Source of the DNA: a virus
Virus record (IMG/VR): IMGVR_UViG_3300043788_000153
Location: 1 to 28,921 of that record
Direction: 5' to 3' (one strand)
Length of the DNA: 28,921 bases
Shown: piece by piece, positions 7,614-14,482 of the stretch
Position numbering within the stretch: position 1 is the first letter of the stretch
Layout: every line of letters starts with the position of its first letter
The notes under the pieces: generated by a model
The model's database searches: none
What the model saw: only the letters and a program-made list of their open reading frames with translations
What the model was told of the DNA's origin: nothing
Made by a program: the position numbers and the translations under genes

Positions 7614-8399
7614 ATGTTTGAGAAAATCGTAGAGTCTTGTCAGTTTCTGTTAAAGAGCTATCCAGAAGCACAAGGTGTTAAATCCTATTTAGACAGTCGT
7701 CTAAACCAAGAAAGTCAGGATCTTTTTCAGTTTGGATACTTCCCAAATACCGATAATATTCAGGTGTTATCGGATTTAGTGGGGGAAGATCAATTACTGA
7801 AAGAGGAATTATTATATTATAAATATGTGGATGGTTCTCAATATGTGGAGGATTCTCTTTTTCCTCGACGTTTCAAGTTCTGTCATTTTGAGCATCACCC
7901 CTTAATGATGCCTTTTCGCGATCCCTACGGCACCATTGTAGGTTTGGTATGTAGAACTTTATTGCCTGAATCTGAGTGGAAATCCAAAAAAATATCTAAG
8001 TATAAGAATACTAAGGGTTTTGAGAAGGGGCATTGTTTGTTTGGTCTCTATGAAAATAAACAACATATTTTAGACCAAAACAGCGTTTATATCGTAGAAG
8101 GACAGTTTGATGTTATCAAGGCTATGGAGGTGGGTTTTAGAAATATTGTAGCTATAGGAAATAATATCATGACTCCCTATCAATTTTCTGTCATTAGCAG
8201 ATACACCAACAACATATTTTTGTTGTTGGATAATGATGAAGCTGGCCAAAAAGGGAGGAAACGCACATTGGATAAGTTTGGCCAATTGGCCAATATTCGT
8301 AATTTTTACGTCCCAGAAAGCTTCAAGGATATTGACGAGTACATCACTAAAGACCAAATTAGTGATTACGCGGACTTGTCTTTTGTTGTTAAAGATTGA
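7614..8399 (+). CDS. DnaG-type primase catalytic (Toprim) protein without zinc domain
   Basis: It would make RNA primers for DNA replication. The core contains a DnaG-like N-terminal catalytic subdomain: FRDPYGTIVGLVCRTL (101-116) and KYKNTKGFEKGHCLFGL (130-146). It is followed by the Toprim fold with VEGQFDVI (161-168; E162 and D166), DNDEAGQKGR (206-215; D206, D208) and the later KDIDEY (238-243). The zinc-binding domain that usually precedes this core in DnaG is absent, as is a helicase-binding C-terminal domain, so the protein has 261 residues where DnaG has about 580. The upstream zinc-ribbon gene may supply the missing part. The stop codon lies inside a palindrome at 8397-8418. Confidence 0.85.
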   Translation: MFEKIVESCQFLLKSYPEAQGVKSYLDSRLNQESQDLFQFGYFPNTDNIQVLSDLVGEDQLLKEELLYYKYVDGSQYVEDSLFPRRFKFCHFEHHPLMMPFRDPYGTIVGLVCRTLLPESEWKSKKISKYKNTKGFEKGHCLFGLYENKQHILDQNSVYIVEGQFDVIKAMEVGFRNIVAIGNNIMTPYQFSVISRYTNNIFLLLDNDEAGQKGRKRTLDKFGQLANIRNFYVPESFKDIDEYITKDQISDYADLSFVVKD

Positions 8400-8418
8400 C
8401 AATTTATCTAAATTGTCA
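8397..8418. repeat. Perfect inverted repeat overlapping primase stop and a -35 box
   Basis: The arms TGACAATTTA (8397-8406) and TAAATTGTCA (8409-8418) are perfect reverse complements, with a two-base centre. The left arm begins with the primase stop TGA and the right arm ends with the -35-like TTGTCA of the promoter at 8413-8441. As RNA it can fold into a nine-pair, AU-rich hairpin followed by TAATTTTCTC, so it may be a weak terminator. As DNA it has the form of an operator for a dimeric regulator. Which use applies is not decided by the sequence. Confidence 0.7.
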
Positions 8419-8441
8419 TAATTTTCTCATTGATATATTAT
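8413..8441 (+). promoter_or_regulatory. Candidate sigma70-type promoter of the sigma region 4-like gene
   Basis: TTGTCA (8413-8418) and TATTAT (8436-8441) are each one base off the sigma70 consensus and are separated by 17 bases, the optimal distance. Transcription would start near 8448, leaving about 25 bases before the ATG at 8474. The -35 box is the right half of the perfect palindrome at 8397-8418, suggesting control by a repressor or activator bound there. Confidence 0.5.
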
Positions 8442-8473
8442 GATTGTGTCTTTATTTGGAATAGGTGGTTCTA

Positions 8474-8932
8474 ATGGTTAATAACTACGATAATAGAAGA
8501 AAGAACAGGTCTGACTCGTACCAGTGGGTACTTTTGGAGACAGCATGCTCCAATGATATGATGGAAGCTTTCTGCAATGACGACAGTATTTATGCTAGAC
8601 TATCTGGAGGTTTTGCGTATGATGAAAGAATGTTAGAACTAGAGGATCGATTGAAGAAAGAGTTCTGGAGAGTAGTAGATACTTTGTTAACCGAAAGACA
8701 AAGAGAAGTGATTCGTTTGTATGCTGATGGCTATACGCAAATGGAAATTGCTAAGATGTTGAATGTTAATCAGAGCAGTATTACCAAGAGCTTAAATGGA
8801 AATGTTGACTATAAGAACGGCAAACGTGTTTATGGCGGAGCTCGCAAGAAGATAAGGAAAATCATAGAGTTAGATGATACTATTAAAGGAATACTCCAAG
8901 AGATGAGCGATTTGCGTGATGAGGCATGGTGA
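8474..8932 (+). CDS. Sigma-70 region 4-like helix-turn-helix protein
   Basis: A 152-residue protein whose middle (about 70-108) reads like sigma-70 region 4: LTERQREVIRLYADGYTQ, then EIAKMLNVNQSSITKSL as the helix-turn-helix with its recognition helix. After it comes a basic segment (KNGKRVYGGARKKIRKI) and an acidic C-terminal helix. There is no region 2, so it is unlikely to melt promoters by itself; it may act as a partial sigma, anti-sigma or activator. ATG 8474 is chosen over GTG 8465 because AGGTGG (8463-8468) is spaced properly for it. It has its own palindrome-linked promoter and sits exactly between the replication and virion modules, which suits a regulator of late transcription (inferred). 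Confidence 0.75.
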   Translation: MVNNYDNRRKNRSDSYQWVLLETACSNDMMEAFCNDDSIYARLSGGFAYDERMLELEDRLKKEFWRVVDTLLTERQREVIRLYADGYTQMEIAKMLNVNQSSITKSLNGNVDYKNGKRVYGGARKKIRKIIELDDTIKGILQEMSDLRDEAW

Positions 8933-8971
8933 TTCGGAAAGTGTTTATATATAGTATTTCGGAGGTCTTAA

Positions 8972-9034
8972 ATGACAAACGAAATACCTAAGATATGGTC
9001 GTTGTATCGACGCGAAAGACGTAAAGTAAAGTGA
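8972..9034 (+). CDS. Mini-gene encoding a 20-residue basic peptide
   Basis: An ATG at 8972 follows a near-perfect ribosome site GGAGGT (8961-8966) at good spacing and opens a 20-codon frame ending with TGA at 9032-9034. The peptide starts MTNEIPKIWS and ends in a basic run (LYRRERRKVK). The strength of the ribosome site in an otherwise non-coding gap suggests that it is translated. It could be a functional mini-protein, for example binding RNA or RNA polymerase, or a leader peptide controlling the next gene. There is no family to compare it with. Confidence 0.45.
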   Translation: MTNEIPKIWSLYRRERRKVK

Positions 9035-9055
9035 TATATTCCTTATGAACCGTAG

Positions 9056-9069
9056 GGCACAGGAGTGCC
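9056..9069 (+). promoter_or_regulatory. Hairpin directly 5' of a strong ribosome site
   Basis: GGCAC (9056-9060) and GTGCC (9065-9069) pair around an AGGA loop, immediately before the AAGGAG ribosome site (9071-9076) of the gene at 9082. The stem leaves the ribosome site free, so it may stabilise the message or act as a protein-binding site. The loop itself contains a Shine-Dalgarno-like AGGA. Confidence 0.4.
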
Positions 9070-9081
9070 AAAGGAGATATC

Positions 9082-9834
9082 ATGTTAAGAATCATTGAAC
9101 TTTTTAATAATTTACCAGTTTGTGTTAGAGTGGATCCAGAGGCTTACTTCCAACCAGGACAGGTCGCCGCCCTCAAAATGAGAAAAGGCGAGACTGTGGC
9201 AGGAATATGTGACGGGCTACACCCCTGTGGCATCATTGATGACATCAGATCCAATGTGTTTAGGGTGGTTCCCAAACCTCCCCATCAAATCCATATCATC
9301 CCCATTCATCATCGCACCTTCGATGAAGAGAAGAAAGAAATAGTTTCCTCCCAGGATTACAAGGTAGAATTAAGTCATGCCGGTATTATTGCTGCCTCTT
9401 TCGTTAGCAGTGTACCTGGACACTTGAAGCCGGCTAATGGCGAGTTCATTCTGCCGAAGGGGACTGTTTGCAACTATTGTATCACCCCCACGGTGGAGGG
9501 GCGCGATATGAACGATGCCGTTCGTTTGACTTGTCGCTACGCCTATAATGTGCCTATGCTTAAAGCGGATGATTCTACTATCGGTTCGGGACGAGTTACT
9601 CTTTGGACTAAAAATATGATTGCTGACACCGACATGTATGATACCACGCAAGAATATCGCAAGTATGCCAATCTTTATGTAGAAAATGGCTTATTGACCA
9701 CCAAGCGCCTAAATTACACCTGTAAGTGCATAGGCATAGTTTTAGATGTTCCTAACGCTGATAGTTCTATGTTGCGATTTCTTTTAGATTTAGAGGGTAA
9801 TGTGGATGTTGGGCAGCAGTCTAGGGACTTTTAA
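9082..9834 (+). CDS. Hypothetical protein, 250 aa, beta-rich
   Basis: I do not recognise the family. The ATG at 9082 has a strong AAGGAG ribosome site. The protein seems mostly beta: the N-terminal stretch FQPGQVAALKMRKGETVAG then GIIDDIRSNVF is the sort of segment found in phage surface or capsid-decorating proteins, where a value/label segment follows F-x-P-G-Q. A Pro/His-rich segment (PKPPHQIHIIPIHH, about 64-77) comes next. Cys residues occur in CNYC and CKCIG. The end (LRFLLDLEGNVDVGQQSRDF) is polar. Codons here are less AT-rich than in the preceding genes. It sits alone between two regulatory gaps. A structural role is possible but low in confidence. Confidence 0.75.
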   Translation: MLRIIELFNNLPVCVRVDPEAYFQPGQVAALKMRKGETVAGICDGLHPCGIIDDIRSNVFRVVPKPPHQIHIIPIHHRTFDEEKKEIVSSQDYKVELSHAGIIAASFVSSVPGHLKPANGEFILPKGTVCNYCITPTVEGRDMNDAVRLTCRYAYNVPMLKADDSTIGSGRVTLWTKNMIADTDMYDTTQEYRKYANLYVENGLLTTKRLNYTCKCIGIVLDVPNADSSMLRFLLDLEGNVDVGQQSRDF

Positions 9835-9867
9835 TATCTCTTGTGGTAATATTCTGCAATTTATCTA

Positions 9868-9885
9868 TTAGTAGGGATCTACTAA
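9868..9885 (+). other. Seven-pair hairpin in the gap before the virion block
   Basis: TTAGTAG (9868-9874) and CTACTAA (9879-9885) are perfect reverse complements around GGAT, 31 bases after the gene ending at 9834. No run of T follows, so it is not a standard terminator. It may be a processing site or an attenuated terminator that ends the regulatory region before virion transcription. Confidence 0.4.
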
Positions 9886-9916
9886 AAGTATGGAATATTA
9901 TCAATATTTCTCTATC

Positions 9917-9924
9917 TATAATAG
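9917..9924 (+). promoter_or_regulatory. Candidate promoter (TATAATAG) before the first virion-block gene
   Basis: TATAAT (9917-9922) lies 29 bases before the ATG at 9952, with no recognisable -35 at 16-18 bases upstream. It may be a T4-late-like promoter that uses only a -10-type box, or a chance match in AT-rich DNA. Confidence 0.3.
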
Positions 9925-9951
9925 GGTTCCTTCTGCGTTACTGGAGATATG

Positions 9952-10404
9952 ATGTCCAAATTTCAAGTTGATTATACGGCTTTGCTAACTAAAAAGGCCT
10001 ACCGACTCTCTGATGTAAAAGATGAATTAGAGACTTATAGTTTCGATATTGTGCGCTTCAAGGATGGCGACAAGGGCGCCGAACTATGGGAAGTGCAAAG
10101 CGCCGATGATGGTGACTATATTGTGGCTTTATATGGTGATGAGGAAGAGAATAATAAGACGGCTTGTGATTGGAGTGTCTTGATTACCAAGACTGCCGGA
10201 GTACTTCAGGTAGCCTATAAGGGTGATCCTTTGGTGCGTTTACCTTTTACCAAGCTAGGCATTCCACGCGAAGAGCTAGGTCAAATTACCCAATACTTGC
10301 CAGAAAAATTAACCTCTAACAAGAAGCTGGTCAAGGCTTTACTCAACGAGCTAACTACTGAAGCTAAGCAAGAGGTACTCAAGAAGTACCCAGAATTAGC
10401 ATAA
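9952..10404 (+). CDS. Hypothetical virion-block protein, 150 aa
   Basis: I do not recognise this protein. ATG 9952 is preferred over ATG 9949 because GGAG at 9943-9946 then has workable spacing. The core (about 25-100) is beta-rich and acidic (FKDGDKGAELWEVQSADDGDYIVALYGDEEENN) and the C-terminal third is helical (KKLVKALLNELTTEAKQEVLKKYPELA). It is the first gene after the regulatory gap and 16 bases before a large, internally duplicated protein with which it may act. Acidic beta domains of this kind can be decorating or chaperone-like, but there is no direct evidence. Confidence 0.75.
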   Translation: MSKFQVDYTALLTKKAYRLSDVKDELETYSFDIVRFKDGDKGAELWEVQSADDGDYIVALYGDEEENNKTACDWSVLITKTAGVLQVAYKGDPLVRLPFTKLGIPREELGQITQYLPEKLTSNKKLVKALLNELTTEAKQEVLKKYPELA

Positions 10405-10420
10405 CGGAATAGGTGTATAC

Positions 10421-12142
10421 ATGAGCCTCGACAAAATACAACAACTAGTCAGTTCTTTAGCAAAGACGGTGGAGAACAATGAAAGATTGGCCACTCCAGT
10501 TTTAGCTGTCAAACTAACCAAGTGTATGGCTGCCTATCCGCACGATCAAACTATTGGTATGGTTTCCAGAGTTATTAGCGATATGGCTTCTAACAAGACC
10601 CTTTTTATTCGTAAGGGTGAGTTTAAGGCTCTTTACCAAAAATTATATTCTCGTGGCAGTAAGTTTGCTGAATTGTTCCAAGATGAATTGGGTGAAAAAG
10701 TTGCTTCTTCATTGTATAGTGTTAAGTATCCTCATAATGGTTGGGCTGCTTGTAAAAAACATGCTGATGAGCATGAAAAAAATGGGGCAAAAGTTGAGCC
10801 TATAGCTGAATCTGAAGTACATGCAAAATGCCATGACTGCACTGAGCAAAGAAAAGAGTCTTCTACTGCCAATCCATATCATGTAGGTGATCAAGTATTG
10901 GCTAATGCTTTGGAGAGCGCTTTCGATAAGCACATCCCATTGAAGATGTATTCTCAGCCTCTCGCCAATAAGGCGTTGAAGTCGGTTGGAGACACATTGG
11001 ATGCTTGGAATCTACGTCCTACTGTGTTGACCGTTAGTGCCGGTAGTGATAAGTTCCTTGTCATCAAAGCCGACTATGAGACTCCTAAGGGAATTACTAG
11101 TTTTTATGTTCCAGTGGAAGTTCACAATGCTAATGTGATAGAAGCATCCGTCTTTATGGGTAATGCTGGTCCACAAGAACTTAACCATAGTAATATTAAA
11201 TCTTATCTCACCGCTCTAGCGGGTTCCAAACTACAAGTAGATGCCGCCAGTATTTTAGGTGTTTTGACTAAGGCTGCTTCTGAGAATCGTGAAGTCAGTG
11301 ATGCTGAATTAGCTTTGACCCGTTTAACTGCTAAGCGTCAAGGTAAATCGGAGTTCTTCCAAGGTCAAGTGGTTGGTCAAAAAGTATCTGAAGCATCCCA
11401 AAAAGATGTGCAACTACCCAAGTTTGAGCAAGTTAACGATTTTGAAAGCAAGTTTAATACGGTACAAGGCCTAGCTACTTGGGAGTTTGGTGCGGATAAA
11501 GTTAATGCTGCCAGAAATCATATCGTACGCGAATTAGCCTCTTTTGGTCACCGTAACCCACAGGTAGTGGTGTTAGGTCATAAAGATCAAACGCTTTTGT
11601 TTGGCGTCTCTGTAGATACTGGTAAAGTGGCTTTCACTGTTCCAGTTAAGGTAGTTAATGGTAAATTAACCAAATCTACCGTGTTAATGTGTAACGGCTC
11701 TATTGCCAGCTTTAGTCAAGCAGGTCTTAATCAGTTAGTGGCTGATAAACGAGTAGACACGAAGGTGGCGGCGGCAGCTTCTACTATGTCAGCTCTCAAA
11801 CCTAGCCAAGTCATTGATGATTTGCGTGCTGCCCTTGCCGAAGATAATTATGATAAAGCGGAAGACGCTCTTAATGTGTTAGCTCACTCAGGAGATACTA
11901 AGGCTTATGCTACCGCTTTCCAAGTCTATATGAACGGATTAGCTGGCAATAAAGTAGCCGCTACTCAATGCTCTAAGATGATTAAGAGTGCTGTTAGTGA
12001 ACATCCAGTATGCTCTCATACCGGTCTACCTATCAACAAGGTATACCAAGACAAAGATGGTCATTGTCGTCCATTGTTTAGAAAAGGTATGGACGAAACT
12101 TACGAAGGCGCAGTTTTCAATAACTCTAAAATCTTTGGATAA
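10421..12142 (+). CDS. Virion-block protein with internal duplication and Cys/His insert, 573 aa
   Basis: No known family is recognised. The protein contains two copies of one alpha/beta domain, at about residues 163-262 and 341-440. Aligned landmarks are LESAFDK/FESKFNT, PTVLTVS/PQVVVLG, FYVPVEV/FTVPVKV and VFMGNAG/VLMCNGS. Before the first copy, at about 101-150, lies a Cys/His-rich segment (C111, H114, H118, H134, C137, C140) that looks like a zinc-binding insert. A helical region with Asp/Ala repeats (about 463-500) and a C-terminal Cys/His motif (HPVCSHTGLP, then DGHC) follow. It begins at ATG 10421 behind AGGTG. It could be a structural protein given the context, but whether it is capsid, baseplate or internal cannot be told. 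Confidence 0.85.
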   Translation: MSLDKIQQLVSSLAKTVENNERLATPVLAVKLTKCMAAYPHDQTIGMVSRVISDMASNKTLFIRKGEFKALYQKLYSRGSKFAELFQDELGEKVASSLYSVKYPHNGWAACKKHADEHEKNGAKVEPIAESEVHAKCHDCTEQRKESSTANPYHVGDQVLANALESAFDKHIPLKMYSQPLANKALKSVGDTLDAWNLRPTVLTVSAGSDKFLVIKADYETPKGITSFYVPVEVHNANVIEASVFMGNAGPQELNHSNIKSYLTALAGSKLQVDAASILGVLTKAASENREVSDAELALTRLTAKRQGKSEFFQGQVVGQKVSEASQKDVQLPKFEQVNDFESKFNTVQGLATWEFGADKVNAARNHIVRELASFGHRNPQVVVLGHKDQTLLFGVSVDTGKVAFTVPVKVVNGKLTKSTVLMCNGSIASFSQAGLNQLVADKRVDTKVAAAASTMSALKPSQVIDDLRAALAEDNYDKAEDALNVLAHSGDTKAYATAFQVYMNGLAGNKVAATQCSKMIKSAVSEHPVCSHTGLPINKVYQDKDGHCRPLFRKGMDETYEGAVFNNSKIFG

Positions 12143-12145
12143 TTT

Positions 12146-12955
12146 ATGAAAGTAGCCAGACTGGCCCAACTCCTATCGCTGAAGTACGGGTTTCAGTCCG
12201 AGGCTGCTATAGTTCCCGTCTCTGAAGATCGTCTCATTGCCGAGGTTAAAAGGGATATTCTGGATTCTTATCGCAATTATTTTTCTCGTTCTGCCAAGAA
12301 CTCCATGCTTCAGTATGTAGCGGATACGGGAGATCCTTTGACCATAGAGCTAACCTACAAAATGGACAAGTTGGTTCGAGACTTAAATACTTTATCTCCT
12401 GTTAAGATAATTAAGAGTCTTAATGATATCATTACGGTAGCTCATCAAATTAAGACGGATCCCGAGAAAAAAGCCCGTCAAACCATTCGTGATAGTTTGC
12501 GAGGCCATCCTGATCGTACCATTAAGCATTATTTGACCACGTTTGAAGGATTTTTGGCCCGAGCTTTTTCTACTTTGCAAAAAGCAGCCACCAAACTACA
12601 GGTAGTTGTTCCAGACGTAGCGGTCCATAGTGGGGAGGTGTCTCGTCAACGAGGAGATTTAACCAAGCAAGAATTGGTTAATTTCGTATTATTTACTCCC
12701 ATCTTCCAGAGTTATGGCCTTAATTCTTTGGATGTGATTGGAAAGTTTTTGGAAGACCCAGAGCTTAAATCTAAATTGACGACCCTAATTAATGCGGTTA
12801 AGAGGGGACACACTCCTGTAGATGGATCTGAGGTCAGTGCCATAGCTCAAGAAATCAAAAAGAAATTAGATCAGCAAGAGCAAACCAATATGCCTGTTTT
12901 GGAGCAAGCCGAACTTCCACCCATTAATCCGGAACCGAAAAAGTTAGAGGAATAA
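12146..12955 (+). CDS. Hypothetical virion-block protein, 269 aa, helical
   Basis: I do not recognise this protein. It begins three bases after the stop of the duplicated protein; the ribosome site GGATAA inside the previous gene's end is weak, so coupling is likely. The whole protein is predicted helical by eye (VKRDILDSYRNYFSRSAKNSM, then many Leu/Ile/Lys heptad-like stretches), with a basic patch around 108-125 (KKARQTIRDSLRGHPDRTIKH). It has a Pro/Glu-rich disordered tail (about 248-269, ELPPINPEPKKLEE). The shape suits an internal scaffold or tail-associated coiled protein. No catalytic motif is visible. Confidence 0.8.
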   Translation: MKVARLAQLLSLKYGFQSEAAIVPVSEDRLIAEVKRDILDSYRNYFSRSAKNSMLQYVADTGDPLTIELTYKMDKLVRDLNTLSPVKIIKSLNDIITVAHQIKTDPEKKARQTIRDSLRGHPDRTIKHYLTTFEGFLARAFSTLQKAATKLQVVVPDVAVHSGEVSRQRGDLTKQELVNFVLFTPIFQSYGLNSLDVIGKFLEDPELKSKLTTLINAVKRGHTPVDGSEVSAIAQEIKKKLDQQEQTNMPVLEQAELPPINPEPKKLEE

Positions 12956-12985
12956 TTTGGTATCCTTAATTATACGGGAGAAACT

Positions 12986-13702
12986 ATGAGAATTGCTGAA
13001 ATGTTAAATGCCATGGCTGCCTGGTTGGAGAGCCCGACTAACGAAGCCTTATTGCTTGCCGAAGAAAATGAAGATTGTATGAAGGTTGTTGCCGAATCAT
13101 GTGTATTGGCTGCCGCTCTATTGAAGAAAGCCGCTGATGAAGTGGATGGTCTAGAGCCGGCTGAACCTTCTAAAATCACCCCAGAATCTGTTCAAGAATT
13201 AGCTGATATTGCCAGCGCTTTTGACGCTTCTGGCGACCCCCAACTTAAAAAACAAGCTTCTGTTATTGATGAGCTACTATTAACTATTGCTGCTCCCCCT
13301 GGCGCTATGGCAGACAAGAAAGCTGCCGATGACTACCGTATTGAGGAGCTTCGCAAGAAGTATGAAGGCCCACGTAAAGAATTACATGCTATCGATAAGA
13401 CCGAAGAATCTATTAAGGCTATCGATAAAAGTAATTTGACTAAGCAGTACAAGATTTTAGAAGCTCCTTTGAGCACGAGAACATGTCCTGACCATCCTGG
13501 CGCACAAATGGGAAGAGTTGGCGAACATGTATTTCAATGCGAGTTAGATAAAAAAACATATAACTATGAAACGGGTTATGAATTGCAAAACGGAAGCAAA
13601 GTTCCTGGTGGAGATGTCTCTCTACAAACCAGCAATTCTTTCAGTGCTCCCTTCCAAACTATATTTGATTCCAGAGAAGGTAGACTCGGAACTAATAGAT
13701 AA
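12986..13702 (+). CDS. Virion-block protein with C-terminal zinc-like motif, 238 aa
   Basis: Unknown family. It follows a 30-base gap with GGGAG as ribosome site. The first 100 residues are helical and acidic. A hydrophobic/Pro segment (VIDELLLTIAAPPGAM, 93-108) leads to a charged helix (DDYRIEELRKKYEGPRKEL). Residues 160-200 form a ribbon-like motif: TCPDHPG (C167, H170), RVGEHVFQC (C185), then ELDKKTYNYETGYEL. It ends with KVPGGDVSLQTSNS and a polar tail. I recall this C-D-H-P-G with following V-F-Q-C layout from other large-phage structural gene clusters, but cannot name a function. It is probably a virion or assembly component. Confidence 0.8.
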   Translation: MRIAEMLNAMAAWLESPTNEALLLAEENEDCMKVVAESCVLAAALLKKAADEVDGLEPAEPSKITPESVQELADIASAFDASGDPQLKKQASVIDELLLTIAAPPGAMADKKAADDYRIEELRKKYEGPRKELHAIDKTEESIKAIDKSNLTKQYKILEAPLSTRTCPDHPGAQMGRVGEHVFQCELDKKTYNYETGYELQNGSKVPGGDVSLQTSNSFSAPFQTIFDSREGRLGTNR

Positions 13703-13719
13703 ACACTCGGAGTGTAAGA

Positions 13720-14481
13720 ATGAATAAGAATGCACTCAAGAAAATTTTAGATCATCCCGATAAAGACGAGATTATAGCCAAATTAGTTTTAGATGTTCCC
13801 CCCAAAGATATTTATGAGTGGTTGTCTAGCAAGTATACCAATGTTAGTGAGGCCAAGTTCGTTATTGCGGAAAAGTCTGTTAAGACTTTTAAGGACAACT
13901 ATTTAGATGTCTATTCTTTAATTCAAGAAGATATTACGAAAACTAAACGTGCAGTGGTTGCCGGCACTACGGAAGAGCAGTTAGAGTTATCCGTTAGGAA
14001 CAACTCTGCTTATCGTAGTAAAATGTTGGAATTAGCTGGTAAGGAAATTGATGTGCGCCAGATGATAGCTCATTTGTGCGTGGCCATCGAAACTCGTGTA
14101 GGCCAAGTTTTTGATGAAATTCAAGAGGATCCTCGTAATATCAATACTAAGTTAGATCGTATTTTAATTGAGTATGCCGAAGTGCTGGGTGGGATTCTAG
14201 AAAAATACTACAAATTCACTGAGGGCCCTACTGAGGCTCAATTTGTTCAGAATAACATGACCATCCAATTTATGGATCAGCATATTCTGGTATTTCAGGA
14301 AGCAATTCGAGAAACCTTGTCTGAACTAGATTTAGAGAGTTCCATGTTATTTATGGAGCGTCTTTATGAAAAATTGGCCAAATTGAAAGCTCCAGAAAAG
14401 GAAGTCATGCCTAATACGGAGGTAAGATTAGCCGAAGCCAAGATTCTCAATGAAACTATTAACAAAAAGTTAAACGAATAA
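13720..14481 (+). CDS. Helical protein, possible small-terminase-like DNA-binding subunit
   Basis: A fully helical, 253-residue protein. The first 60 residues (DEIIAKLVLDVPPKDIYEWLSSKYTN, then SEAKFVIAEKSVKTFKDNYLD) could form a helix-turn-helix, and the centre (about 60-210) has long amphipathic helices with coiled-coil-like spacing. These features and its position about 7 kb upstream of the large terminase resemble small terminase subunits, which bind the packaging start and oligomerise by coiled coils. The resemblance is general, so this is a hypothesis; a scaffold protein would look similar. Its GGAG ribosome site lies inside a 17-base gap after the previous gene. Confidence 0.75.
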   Translation: MNKNALKKILDHPDKDEIIAKLVLDVPPKDIYEWLSSKYTNVSEAKFVIAEKSVKTFKDNYLDVYSLIQEDITKTKRAVVAGTTEEQLELSVRNNSAYRSKMLELAGKEIDVRQMIAHLCVAIETRVGQVFDEIQEDPRNINTKLDRILIEYAEVLGGILEKYYKFTEGPTEAQFVQNNMTIQFMDQHILVFQEAIRETLSELDLESSMLFMERLYEKLAKLKAPEKEVMPNTEVRLAEAKILNETINKKLNE

Positions 14482-14482
14482 T

